This document shows, one piece after another, positions 37,699 to 46,894 of a DNA stretch of 64,000 nt (positions are counted from its first letter, which is position 1; every line of letters begins with the position of its first letter). The DNA is taken from assembly GCA_007988745.1 (NCBI GenBank), contig BJUT01000013.1, forward strand, positions 1 through 64,000, read 5' to 3'. This DNA comes from Pseudoalteromonas atlantica (GTDB lineage Bacteria > Pseudomonadota > Gammaproteobacteria > Enterobacterales > Alteromonadaceae). Position numbers and translations under genes: made by a program. The notes below the pieces were generated by a model. It saw only the letters and a list, made by a program, of their open reading frames with translations. It made no database searches and was not told the DNA's origin.

Positions 37699-39433
37699 TT
37701 TTATTAGGCTATTAAAGCTTTGCCGCCCCCATTATAAAGCCATGCTACTGGGTACTTTTTTAGCGACGTTAACGGTACTTGCAAATGTGGGCTTATTAGC
37801 TATATCGGGGTGGTTTTTAGCCTCAATGGCGGCAGCAGGTATCGCAGGCGTACAAATGAACTACTTTACACCCGCAGGGACTATTCGATTTTTAGCGATT
37901 GTACGAACTGCATCACGCTATGGTGAGCGCTTAGTAACACATAACGCGACGTTTTTATTGCTTAGTGAAATACGCGTTAATATGTTTGCCACGCTAAGTA
38001 AGCTAAACAATGTAGATTTAGCAATGAGCCGCAGCGCCGATTTAGTTAACCGCTTACAAAATGACGTGGATGCGCTTGATAAGTTTTACTTAAACATATT
38101 ACTGCCAATGCTGGTAGCGCTGTTGAGTGTGCCCATAATTATGGTGTTTATGGCGGCTTATAACGCCAATGTTGCGCTTATTTGTTTTATAGGCATTTTA
38201 TTAATTGGTGTTGTTTTACCTGCGCTGTTAAGTGCTAAATTAAATAAAAATAGCCATAAAGAAACACAGCTCAGTGCACAACTTAGAGCAGAGCTTTCTG
38301 ACACCCTAACCGGCCTTAGAGAGCTGAGTATTTATCAGGCACGTGCTGGGCAAATTTCAAAATGTAATGAACTAAACGAGCAATATAACCAACAACTTTA
38401 TAGTCGCCATAAAGCACTCGCAAATAGCGACGGTTTAAGTTTGCTGGTTGTGCAGCTAGCTATGCTTGGCGCCATAGTCACTATTGTGCCTTTGGTTTAC
38501 AGCGGCGCTATGGTAAATGTTGAGCTTGCTATGTTAAGCCTATTTGTATTGGCAAGCTTTGAAACTGTATTACTGTTGCCTAATGCATTTATAGAGCTGC
38601 CCAGTGTACTCAAAGCCGCTGAGCGACTATTTACACTGGAAGATAAAGTCACAGCGCAAGAAGCTAATAGCGCTGAGTTAGTTGAGATGCAGTTTGATAA
38701 AAACAATACAACTTTGGCACTTAATAACATTGGCTATAAATACCAAGAGCACAGTGCTTTAACTAATATCAGCTTTACCCTTAAAGCACAGCAAAAAGTA
38801 GCGATTGTAGGCAGAAGCGGCAGTGGTAAAAGCACCTTGGTTAATTTACTCACCGGGTTATGGCCTGTGCAGCAAGGCAGTATTAGGCTAAGCGATGAAA
38901 ATAACGCAGCAGAACTCCACGCACTAAGCAGCAACACCCGCGCAAGCGTTATTAATATACTTGCGCAGCAGCATCATATTTTTGATGGCACATTAAGTGA
39001 AAACTTACGCTATGCAAAGCCAAGCGCCACAAAAGAAGAAATGCTTGAAGCCATTAACCTTGCACAGCTAAAACCTTGGTTTAATGAGCTACAAGATGGA
39101 TTAAAAACCCGTTTAGGCACAGGTGGGAGAAGTGTTTCTCAAGGCCAATCAAGGCGCATAGCTATTGCGCAAGCTTTATTACAAAACCCTGCCATTTTAG
39201 TACTTGATGAGCCTACAGAAGGGCTTGATAACCAATCTAAGCAAACGGTAATGAGCGCTATTATGCAGGTAATGAGTAACGCAAGCGTACTTACCATTAC
39301 CCACGACCCAGCTCTTTTAGCGCAAATGGATAATATTATTTGGCTAGAAAATGGCAGCCTTGTAGCGCAAGGCACTCATAAAGAACTTAGCGAAACATAT
39401 ACCGATTATGTTGCCTTAACTACTCGGTTTTAA
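37691..39433 (+). CDS. cydC: ABC exporter CydC
   Basis: The second half of the CydDC heterodimer. I chose ATG at 37691 (580 aa; E. coli CydC has 573). AAGGAG lies 6-7 nt upstream and MTNFIRLLKLCRPHYKAMLLG aligns with the family; an in-frame codon at 37631 would lie deep inside cydD. Six membrane helices are followed by Walker A GRSGSGKST, a degenerate signature SVSQGQSRRIAIAQALL and Walker B ILVLDEPTEGLD. The gene ends the cyd operon; no terminator is evident before the structured repeat downstream. Confidence 0.95.
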   Translation: MTNFIRLLKLCRPHYKAMLLGTFLATLTVLANVGLLAISGWFLASMAAAGIAGVQMNYFTPAGTIRFLAIVRTASRYGERLVTHNATFLLLSEIRVNMFATLSKLNNVDLAMSRSADLVNRLQNDVDALDKFYLNILLPMLVALLSVPIIMVFMAAYNANVALICFIGILLIGVVLPALLSAKLNKNSHKETQLSAQLRAELSDTLTGLRELSIYQARAGQISKCNELNEQYNQQLYSRHKALANSDGLSLLVVQLAMLGAIVTIVPLVYSGAMVNVELAMLSLFVLASFETVLLLPNAFIELPSVLKAAERLFTLEDKVTAQEANSAELVEMQFDKNNTTLALNNIGYKYQEHSALTNISFTLKAQQKVAIVGRSGSGKSTLVNLLTGLWPVQQGSIRLSDENNAAELHALSSNTRASVINILAQQHHIFDGTLSENLRYAKPSATKEEMLEAINLAQLKPWFNELQDGLKTRLGTGGRSVSQGQSRRIAIAQALLQNPAILVLDEPTEGLDNQSKQTVMSAIMQVMSNASVLTITHDPALLAQMDNIIWLENGSLVAQGTHKELSETYTDYVALTTRF

Positions 39434-39496
39434 ATAACTTGAACTCTGGTTAAGAGATTTACTACCCAACTGAATATTAATGAAACTTAATTCTGT

Positions 39497-39616
39497 TTTT
39501 CTCTAGCTAGAAATTTTAAGTGGAAACAAGGCGAATTTACGCGTCAATAGCTAGCCTATTGCAAGAAAATTCAACGCAGTTAGCGCTAAAAATAGCTGCT
39601 TGAGATAGATATATTA
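39497..39616. repeat. structured dispersed repeat, copy A
   Basis: About 120 bp that align by eye at roughly 80 percent with 54160-54281. An outer imperfect inverted repeat (39513-39522 with 39584-39593) encloses an inner hairpin CAATAG-CTAGC-CTATTG (39545-39561). It lies between the convergent ends of cydC and the RlpA-like gene, without coding potential. Confidence 0.75.
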
Positions 39617-39629
39617 TCCAGAGACCAAG

Positions 39630-40016
39630 TTAATCATTTAAAACGCTGATTGATACATCTATAACGCCGACTTTAGGGTCGGCAATTTTTTTAAACATAC
39701 CTAACGATAAATCAATAACCCGCCCTCTAACGTACGGGCCTCTATCGTTTATTCTCACGATCACCGATTTGTTATTTGCCAAGTTTGTAACCTTCACTTT
39801 TGTACCAAAGGGTAATTCTAAATGCGCAGCAGTGGATGCGTTTTGACTAAATGTTTCGCCGTTTGCTGTTGTGCGACCATGGTATTTATTAGCGTAATAA
39901 GAGGCTTTACCTAACTGAGTACGCTCGCCATTAGCAGAGGTAACGATAGGTTGGCTGCTACACGCAGCTAAAATTGATAAAAAACTGAGGGTAAAAATTA
40001 ACTTAGTAAAAGACAT
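39630..40016 (-). CDS. RlpA-like septal lipoprotein (double-psi beta-barrel)
   Basis: A 128-aa lipoprotein with a signal peptide and lipobox LAAC (Cys19). The RlpA double-psi beta-barrel follows: [21 protein letters not shown], then [18 protein letters not shown] with the catalytic Asp and the NGE glutamate. Family members are lytic transglycosylases that cut denuded glycan at the septum. This one lacks a C-terminal SPOR domain and is shorter than E. coli RlpA, so its localisation must differ. It has its own unit, since the lpxA terminator precedes it. Confidence 0.85.
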   Translation of the reverse strand: MSFTKLIFTLSFLSILAACSSQPIVTSANGERTQLGKASYYANKYHGRTTANGETFSQNASTAAHLELPFGTKVKVTNLANNKSVIVRINDRGPYVRGRVIDLSLGMFKKIADPKVGVIDVSISVLND

Positions 40017-40101
40017 AGATGCGCTTTAATTATAAAAATTCGCGCAAAGGTTAACCTTACGTGGCTGAGTGTGTACTGAATTAAAATATTTTATAGGCAA
40101 T

Positions 40102-40138
40102 AAAAAACCACCGGCGATTACTCTTAGGTGGTTTTTTT
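40102..40138 (-). terminator. terminator after lpxA
   Basis: AAAAAACCACC (40102-40112) and GGTGGTTTTTT (40127-40137) form an 11-bp stem with a 14-nt loop and U-runs on either strand. It closes the long rpsB-side envelope block 17 nt past the lpxA stop. Confidence 0.85.
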
Positions 40139-40154
40139 AAAAAGCATAAGGCGC

Positions 40155-40925
40155 TTATCTTACGATACCGCGCTCAGAGCTTTTCACAAAATCAATCATA
40201 GTTTGTACTGCAGGGTACTTAGCGGCATCTTCACTTAGTGAGGCAATTGCTTCGTCTACACTTAAGCTCTTACGATAAAACGCTTTATAAGCACGGCGTA
40301 CGGCCATAATTTCGTCGCTTTCAAAGCCACGACGCTTCATACCTTCTTTATTGGTCGCTGCAGGGCCTGCTGGCATACCAATGGTGGTTACAAATGGCGG
40401 TACGTCTTTATTAACACCTGAGTACATGCCAATAAATGCGTGATCACCAATTTTACAAAATTGATGCACACCTGAGTTACCACCTAAAATAACCCAATCG
40501 CCTACATGCACGTGGCCTGCAACGCTTGCGTTATTAGCAAATATAACGTTATTACCAATTACGGCATCGTGAGCAACGTGGGTATACGCCATAAATAAGT
40601 TATTGCTACCAATTTTAGTCACACCTTGGTCTTGAATAGTACCACGGTGAATGGTTGCACACTCACGTATAACGTTGTTATCGCCCATAATAAGAGTGGT
40701 TGGTTCGTTGTTATATTTTTTGTCTTGGCAGGCTTCGCCTACTGACGCAAATTGAAAAATATGATTGCCAGAGCCAATAGTAGATGGCCCTTTAATAACA
40801 ACGTGAGACTCAATAATACAGTCATCACCGATCACAACATCATTGCCAATATAGCTATATGGACCAACTGAGACATTGTTGCCTAGTTTAGCGCCAGGTT
40901 CGATTATTGCTGTAGAATGGATCAC
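40155..40925 (-). CDS. lpxA: UDP-N-acetylglucosamine acyltransferase
   Basis: A cytoplasmic left-handed beta-helix enzyme for the first step of lipid A synthesis. It is 256 aa with hexapeptide repeats and the catalytic His in YTHVAHDAVIGNN. I chose GTG at 40925, two bases after the fabZ stop, because IHSTAIIEPGAKLG then aligns with E. coli LpxA; an in-frame ATG at 40949 would add eight residues inside fabZ. The fabZ-lpxA order is conserved. The next gene in most relatives, lpxB, is missing here. Confidence 0.96.
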   Translation of the reverse strand: MIHSTAIIEPGAKLGNNVSVGPYSYIGNDVVIGDDCIIESHVVIKGPSTIGSGNHIFQFASVGEACQDKKYNNEPTTLIMGDNNVIRECATIHRGTIQDQGVTKIGSNNLFMAYTHVAHDAVIGNNVIFANNASVAGHVHVGDWVILGGNSGVHQFCKIGDHAFIGMYSGVNKDVPPFVTTIGMPAGPAATNKEGMKRRGFESDEIMAVRRAYKAFYRKSLSVDEAIASLSEDAAKYPAVQTMIDFVKSSERGIVR

Positions 40926-40927
40926 TA

Positions 40928-41404
40928 TTAAAACTCTCTTCTCGCACACATAATTTCGGCACTACATACAACCTTGCCGTCGACTCTTGCTTCAGCGGCA
41001 AATTTCCATATATTGCGACGCTCTTTTAAAAACTCTACATGCAAATGCATTGTATCGCCCGGTATAACTGGCTGTTTAAAACGTGCGTTATCTACTGCAG
41101 CAAATAAGTAAAGCTCGTTATCGCTACGGTTTTCTACTGTTTTAAATCCTAATAAACCGGTGGCTTGCGCCATGGCTTCTAATATTAGCACACCAGGGAA
41201 AATTGGCTGATTTGGAAAGTGACCAGTAAAAATAGGCTCGTTAACCGATACATTTTTAATCGCATGCAGTGACTCGCCAGGCGTAAAGTCAATTACACGA
41301 TCAATTAAAAGCATCGGGTAGCGGTGTGGTAATAAACTTAAAATTTCTTGAATATCAAGGCTATTTAATTCGTTTGCCAAAATAGCATCCTTATTAGTGT
41401 TCAA
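40928..41404 (-). CDS. fabZ: 3-hydroxyacyl-ACP dehydratase
   Basis: A 158-aa hot-dog-fold enzyme of the fatty acid elongation cycle. It begins near [22 protein letters not shown]. The catalytic His and Glu are in [21 protein letters not shown]. coli FabZ is 151 aa, so the N-terminus is slightly longer. It is 2 nt from lpxD and 2 nt from lpxA, and balances phospholipid and lipid A supply as part of this cluster. Confidence 0.97.
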   Translation of the reverse strand: MNTNKDAILANELNSLDIQEILSLLPHRYPMLLIDRVIDFTPGESLHAIKNVSVNEPIFTGHFPNQPIFPGVLILEAMAQATGLLGFKTVENRSDNELYLFAAVDNARFKQPVIPGDTMHLHVEFLKERRNIWKFAAEARVDGKVVCSAEIMCARREF

Positions 41405-41406
41405 CG

Positions 41407-42429
41407 TTATGACTTAGCCAATGCTTCAAGCGCTTTGAGACGTGATTTCATGTCTGAAAGATTACGCAAGTGGGCAATTGATTTACGCCATTCTTTATTA
41501 GTTGTATGGGGCATACCAGATGAGTAAATACCCGGCTCGGTGATCGATTTAGTCACCATACTCATGCCGGTAATTATAACACCATCACATACTGACATGT
41601 GACCATTAATTGCGGTCATGCCACCTATTTGGCAGTTTTTACCAATGGTTACACTACCTGCTAGTACAGTACAGCCTGCAATTGCAGTACCCGAGTTAAC
41701 TTCAACGTTGTGTGCTATTTGACATTGGTTATCGATGATCACATTACTATGAATAATCGTGTTATCGAGTGCGCCACGGTCAATTGTTGTGCTTGCGCCC
41801 ACTTCAACCTTGTCGCCGATAATCACAGAGCCTAGCTGAGGAATTTTAACCCACTGCCCGCGCTCGTTTGCATAGCCAAATCCGTCACTGCCAACCACAC
41901 TGTTTGCTTGAAATAAACAATCAGCGCCAATTTCAACATCGTGATAAATAGTCACACTCGGCCAAAGCTTTGTGCCAGAACCTATTTTAACACGTTCACC
42001 GATGAAACTGTTCGGACCAATTTGTGCGTTATCACCAATCACAGCACCGGCTTCTATAACTACATTTGCGCCAATGGCAGCACTTGCACTTACCGTTGCA
42101 CTTGGGTGAATAGTCGCACTAGCGTGTATACCTTGCTGCGCCGCTTGCGGGGTTGTATCCATAAATTGTGCAAGCTTTGCGTAGCTCACATACGGATTTC
42201 CAACAATGATTTTTGCGCCACTAAAATACGGTGCATCGGCTTCGCTAAGAATAACAGCACTGGCTTGTGTGGTTTCAAGCTGCGTACGATATTTTGAGTT
42301 CGCTAAAAATGCAATATGCCCAGAACGGGCATTTGCAAGTGTAGCTATTTTTGTAATTTCTAAAGCGCCATCACCTTGAAGTTCGGCGCCTAGAAGTTCC
42401 GCAATGTGCGAAAGCGTATAATTTTGCAT
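41407..42429 (-). CDS. lpxD: UDP-3-O-(3-hydroxyacyl)glucosamine N-acyltransferase
   Basis: The third enzyme of lipid A synthesis, 340 aa (E. coli 341). An N-terminal uridine-binding domain is followed by a left-handed beta-helix of hexapeptide repeats and the catalytic His in [10 protein letters not shown] chose ATG at 42429 ([19 protein letters not shown]); the in-frame codon at 42462 lies within skp and adds unrelated residues. It starts 7 nt after skp. Confidence 0.96.
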   Translation of the reverse strand: MQNYTLSHIAELLGAELQGDGALEITKIATLANARSGHIAFLANSKYRTQLETTQASAVILSEADAPYFSGAKIIVGNPYVSYAKLAQFMDTTPQAAQQGIHASATIHPSATVSASAAIGANVVIEAGAVIGDNAQIGPNSFIGERVKIGSGTKLWPSVTIYHDVEIGADCLFQANSVVGSDGFGYANERGQWVKIPQLGSVIIGDKVEVGASTTIDRGALDNTIIHSNVIIDNQCQIAHNVEVNSGTAIAGCTVLAGSVTIGKNCQIGGMTAINGHMSVCDGVIITGMSMVTKSITEPGIYSSGMPHTTNKEWRKSIAHLRNLSDMKSRLKALEALAKS

Positions 42430-42436
42430 AGAGTGA

Positions 42437-42955
42437 TTATTTCTTACTAACTGCTGATACAACTTTGCTTGAAAGATCAGTTACTTCTTTAGGGTTAAAG
42501 TAAATAGTAGTGTCTTTAACTTTAACTTCATCGAAGTCGCCATCTTTAGCAATTTCTTCAATTGTTTTAATAATTAAACCCTGAACTTTAGCAAGCTCTT
42601 GGTTTTGACGTGCTTTGATTTCTTGCTCTAAAGGACGACCTTTTTCAGCAAGGTTTTGTTGCATGCCTTGGATTTTATCACGTAGTGCATCTTTTTGAGC
42701 TTGGCTCATTGTAGTGCTTTCACGCTTAAATTTTTCTGCTTCAAAGCGAATGTCGCCTTGTAGTTTTTCAAGCTCTTGACGACGCTCTGCAAACTCAGTT
42801 TGTAAAGACTGCTCAATTTTAGCCATTTGAGGAATTTGCTTGTAGATCTCTTGCATATCAACAATGCCTACTTTGTGGGCAAATGCACTTGCAGAGGTGC
42901 CCATCATCAATGTTGCTAACACGGCTACTGCTGTTGATTTAAATAATTTTTTCAC
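42437..42955 (-). CDS. skp: periplasmic chaperone Skp
   Basis: A 172-aa OmpH-family chaperone that holds unfolded outer-membrane proteins. It has a signal peptide (MKKLFKSTAVAVLATLMMGTSASAFA) and a long coiled-coil tentacle region of charged heptads (about residues 40-130). The start is GTG at 42955 with AAGGAG 7 nt upstream. It lies 11 nt after bamA, matching its role in delivering clients to the BAM complex. Confidence 0.95.
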   Translation of the reverse strand: MKKLFKSTAVAVLATLMMGTSASAFAHKVGIVDMQEIYKQIPQMAKIEQSLQTEFAERRQELEKLQGDIRFEAEKFKRESTTMSQAQKDALRDKIQGMQQNLAEKGRPLEQEIKARQNQELAKVQGLIIKTIEEIAKDGDFDEVKVKDTTIYFNPKEVTDLSSKVVSAVSKK

Positions 42956-42966
42956 AAAAAACTCCT

Positions 42967-45438
42967 TTAGAAAGTGTTACTAATATTAAAGCTGATGGTC
43001 TTTGTATCGTCATCTTCTTCTTTTTGCAATGGATACGCAAAACTAATCAGCATTGGACCCATTGGAGAGATCCATTGTAAAGATAAACCGGTTGATACCC
43101 TAAAGCGCATTGGATCAGAGTAATCATCTAACTTAGCACGCTCATCTGGCGCTAAGTTTTGGAAACGGTCAACGTTAAATTCAGTATCCCATACGTTGGC
43201 AGCATCTACAAAGAAACTGGTACGTACAGAACTGGTGTTTTCTTCATCTAAGAACGGCGTAGGTACAATTAGCTCCATACCTGCAACCGCTTTTGCATTA
43301 CCACCAATACGCCCTTGTGGTACTAAAATATCAAACTCATCAGAGCCACCGATGCTACCGGTTGTAGTACCATCAGCACCTGGCGTACCAGGGATTGATA
43401 AAGGAACACGTGATACAGCGCGCGGCAATATAGTATTACGGTCAAAGCCACGTAGTTCCATTTCCGTTATACGGAAGAACTCTTGGAATGGCAGAGTTTG
43501 CTCATAACCATTGGTTGACCCATAACCATTACCGTAACCAAGCGCTGCACGTGTTGAGAACACCCAACGGTGGTCATTCGATATTGGCCAGTAAAAACGC
43601 GAATCGTAGTTCAGTTTAAAATACTGAAGATCAGAGTTAGGCGTTGTGGCTGTTAAATTTAATGTTTGACGCGAACCCGCTGTTGGGAATAAACCACGGT
43701 TAACTGTGATACGCGACCAACCTACGCTTAGCTCATATTTAGTAAAGTCAAAGCCAGCATCTGGGTTTTCTTCATCTAAGAAGGTTTCGCGTAGTACGCG
43801 AGTTTGTTCGTACTCGGCAATTTCTGAAAGTTCTTCTTGAATCCAACGTACGCCAAAGTTAACACGGTTTACCGCATCAATTGGGAAACCAATATTGGTA
43901 CCAATACCGTAACTTGTTGATTTATAATCTACTAGGCTAAATTTACTGGCATCGTAGTTGTTGTAAAAAATACTGCTGCCTTGCGATACACCATCTGGCG
44001 TAAAGTAAGGGTCGGTGTACGACAAGCTAATGCTTTCAGAACCAGTAGAGGTATTTAAGTTTAAGCCAATTTGATTACCCGTACCTAAAAAGTTAGATTC
44101 GGTCACACCAATATTAAACTGAAGCCCTGCGTATGAGCCATACGCTAAGCCCGCGTTAAAGCTACCTGCCGATTGCTCTTTTACTGTAAAGTCTACGTCT
44201 ACTTGGTCATCTACACCCGGTACTGGTACTACGTTAAAATCAACAGTTTCCATGTACGGTAAACGTTGAATTTGCAGCTTTGAGCGCTCAAGATTTTGAT
44301 TAGATAACCACGCACCTTCAAGTTGTGTCATTTCGCGGCGAAGTACTTCATCAGCAGTATTTTGGTTACCACCAACGATGATACGACGTACGTACACACG
44401 CTTGCCCGGATTTACCGACAGCGTAAGTTGCACTTCTTGTTTTTCATCATCAATTTCTGGAATTGTGCGTACTTCGGCATTGGCATAACCAAAGCGCGCT
44501 AAGTAGCTTTTGATAAATTCTTCAGATGAGGTCACCACTGAGCCATTGTAAAGCTCGCCGGCGCGAAGTGGGATAACGCTTTTGATTAGCTCTTCTCGGC
44601 CGAGTAAATCACCGATAAAATCAAAGCCTTTCACTTTGTATTTTACACCTTCGGTGATATTTGCCGTTACATAAACCGATTCACGTTCAGGACTAACTGA
44701 TACTTGAGTTGAATCAATATTAAAACGCAAATAACCACGGTCTAAATAAAAGCTACGAATTTTTTCTAAATCGCCTTCAATGGTTTGTTTTTGATAGCGA
44801 TCGCTACCCATAAACTGCCACCAAGGTAAATCTTGTTGCGACTCTGCAAGCTGAAGAAGCTCTTCGTTTGAAAAAAGTTCATTACCAACTAAGTTGATTT
44901 GACGAATAGAGGCTGCATCGCCCTCATCAAACTCGAGTCTCAATTTAACCCGGTTACGTGGCAGCTTAGTGATACTTATGTCCACTTTTGCATTGTATTT
45001 ACCAATGCTGTGGAAAAACTCAACCAACCCTTTTTCGATATTATCGATAACGGTTTTATCAAGCGGTTCACCTTGGCGAATATCTTGCTGATCGAGTGAT
45101 TCGTTAAGCTGCTCGTCTTTTATATCTTTATTGCCTTCAAACTCAATAAAGCTAATAGTAGGACGCTCAGTCACTTTAAAAATAACGTTATTACCATCGC
45201 GTAACGCTTTGATGTTGTCAAAGTGACCTGAACGATAAAGTGACTTTATTGTTTTTGAAATCGTATAGTCATCAACGTTATCGCCCACATTGATAGGAAC
45301 ATGCGTTAGTGCTGCACCAAGTGCTACACGTTGCAAACCTTCAATTTTTAAATCTTCAACAATAAAGGAGTTTTGGCCCAGGGCTGCAAAACTTGCACCC
45401 AATAAACTTGAAACTGCCAAATGTTTTTTTATAGCCAT
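42967..45438 (-). CDS. bamA: outer-membrane protein assembly factor BamA
   Basis: The essential core of the BAM complex, 823 aa with this start. A signal peptide (MAIKKHLAVSSLLGASFAALG) precedes five POTRA domains (about residues 25-425) and a 16-strand barrel ending in a terminal Phe (ISFNISNTF), the BAM recognition signature. The lid-loop VRGF-type motif appears as LRGFDRN. ATG at 45438 fits the signal peptide; the in-frame codon at 45483 would put 15 polar residues before it. AAGGA is somewhat distant. Confidence 0.96.
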   Translation of the reverse strand: MAIKKHLAVSSLLGASFAALGQNSFIVEDLKIEGLQRVALGAALTHVPINVGDNVDDYTISKTIKSLYRSGHFDNIKALRDGNNVIFKVTERPTISFIEFEGNKDIKDEQLNESLDQQDIRQGEPLDKTVIDNIEKGLVEFFHSIGKYNAKVDISITKLPRNRVKLRLEFDEGDAASIRQINLVGNELFSNEELLQLAESQQDLPWWQFMGSDRYQKQTIEGDLEKIRSFYLDRGYLRFNIDSTQVSVSPERESVYVTANITEGVKYKVKGFDFIGDLLGREELIKSVIPLRAGELYNGSVVTSSEEFIKSYLARFGYANAEVRTIPEIDDEKQEVQLTLSVNPGKRVYVRRIIVGGNQNTADEVLRREMTQLEGAWLSNQNLERSKLQIQRLPYMETVDFNVVPVPGVDDQVDVDFTVKEQSAGSFNAGLAYGSYAGLQFNIGVTESNFLGTGNQIGLNLNTSTGSESISLSYTDPYFTPDGVSQGSSIFYNNYDASKFSLVDYKSTSYGIGTNIGFPIDAVNRVNFGVRWIQEELSEIAEYEQTRVLRETFLDEENPDAGFDFTKYELSVGWSRITVNRGLFPTAGSRQTLNLTATTPNSDLQYFKLNYDSRFYWPISNDHRWVFSTRAALGYGNGYGSTNGYEQTLPFQEFFRITEMELRGFDRNTILPRAVSRVPLSIPGTPGADGTTTGSIGGSDEFDILVPQGRIGGNAKAVAGMELIVPTPFLDEENTSSVRTSFFVDAANVWDTEFNVDRFQNLAPDERAKLDDYSDPMRFRVSTGLSLQWISPMGPMLISFAYPLQKEEDDDTKTISFNISNTF

Positions 45439-45540
45439 TTTATTATCTTTATCCTTTACAACTGTATTACCGCTTAACATCAAAACTAATAATTAGTGAT
45501 GCTTACAATCGTGTTCTAATTAGTAATTGTCACGCTGTAA

Positions 45541-46893
45541 CTACAAACGCGATACATCATTGAACAAAGCGAAACATGTTAAAAATATGAGCAACAAGGC
45601 GCCCACTTTAAAACCAAATTCTTGTGTCTTTTCAGAGACAGGCTTTTTACGGAAAAGTTCAATTATGTAATACATTAAGTGTCCACCATCAAGCACTGGC
45701 AGAGGTAATAAATTAAATACACCCAAGTTAACGCTTATTAGCGCTAAAAAGCTTAAAAAAGCGACTAGCCCGTAGCTTACGCTAGTTCCTGCACCAACTG
45801 CAATGCCCACAGGGCCACTTAAATTTTTAACCGAAACCTGACCTGTAATTAAATTACCAATCATGTCAAAGCTAAGCGTTATAAGGCGCCAGGTCTCTTG
45901 GGTACCACGAACAATACTATCAAGCGGACCAAAGCTTCGGGTTTCAACATAGCCATCAGGCCAAGGTTGAACAACCGGCGCAACACCTAAAAACCCTTGT
46001 TCAATACCGTGCTCATTAATGCGCGATTTAGGCGTTACTGTTACGCTATTCATACTATCTTGTCTTTTTACACTAAATTGTAAAGATTTGTTAGCCGATT
46101 GCGTAATAAGATTAACTAATTGCTGCCAATCGCTTATTGTTTCACCATTTACAGCGATAATCGTATCGTTAACCTGCAAATTAGCCAGTTCGGCTGCTGA
46201 ATTTTTAGTAATAGCCGCAATGGTTAATGTGGCTTGCGGTCTAAATGGTACAATACCTAACGAACTCAGTGGCGGCACGTCTTGTTGATCGAGCTTCCAA
46301 CCCTCTACGTTAAGCATTTTTGTTTGCTCTTGGTAGTTTTCATTACGCACTACTACGGGCACGCTTTGCTCACCTAAGCTCGACATAAGTGCAAAAGTTG
46401 CATCTTGCCAGGTGGCAATCGTGTCATCACCAATTTTAATAATTTGTTCAGAGGGCATAATGCCCGCCTGCTCTGCTCTGCTACCTTCGGTAATACTACC
46501 CACTACAGGTTTTACCGATTGCACGCCCACCATGTACATAGCCGCCAGCGCTACAATAGCAAATAAAAAATTAGCCAGCGGGCCGGCTGCCACTATGGCT
46601 ATACGGGCCTGAACCGATTTAGCGTTAAATGACAAATGGCGCTCATTCTCAGGCACTTCATCCACGCGTTCATCAAGCATTTTAACGTAGCCACCCAGCG
46701 GAATAGCGGCAATTACGTATTCTGTATTGTATTTATCGTGCCACTTTAAAAGCGGTTTACCAAAACCAATCGAAAAGCGCAGCACTTTAACACCCATTTT
46801 ACGGGCCACCCAAAAGTGCCCATATTCATGAATAGCAACTAAAATGCCCAGCGCTAAAATAAACGAGCCAAGATTCCAAAAAAAATCTAACAT
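45541..46893 (-). CDS. rseP: site-2 protease RseP
   Basis: A 450-aa inner-membrane zinc metalloprotease that cleaves RseA to release sigma-E and also cleaves signal peptides. The HEYGH zinc motif is near residue 23. Two PDZ domains occupy about residues 115-310, and the LDGGH segment supplies the third ligand. The gene lies 1 nt from dxr. The region between it and bamA (45439-45540) shows nothing distinctive. Confidence 0.96.
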   Translation of the reverse strand: MLDFFWNLGSFILALGILVAIHEYGHFWVARKMGVKVLRFSIGFGKPLLKWHDKYNTEYVIAAIPLGGYVKMLDERVDEVPENERHLSFNAKSVQARIAIVAAGPLANFLFAIVALAAMYMVGVQSVKPVVGSITEGSRAEQAGIMPSEQIIKIGDDTIATWQDATFALMSSLGEQSVPVVVRNENYQEQTKMLNVEGWKLDQQDVPPLSSLGIVPFRPQATLTIAAITKNSAAELANLQVNDTIIAVNGETISDWQQLVNLITQSANKSLQFSVKRQDSMNSVTVTPKSRINEHGIEQGFLGVAPVVQPWPDGYVETRSFGPLDSIVRGTQETWRLITLSFDMIGNLITGQVSVKNLSGPVGIAVGAGTSVSYGLVAFLSFLALISVNLGVFNLLPLPVLDGGHLMYYIIELFRKKPVSEKTQEFGFKVGALLLIFLTCFALFNDVSRL

Positions 46894-46894
46894 A

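Noticed and set aside
41941..42297. 118-codon open frame opposite lpxD, rich in Cys and Thr
   Set aside because: Composition results from reading hexapeptide-repeat codons in antisense; no independent evidence.
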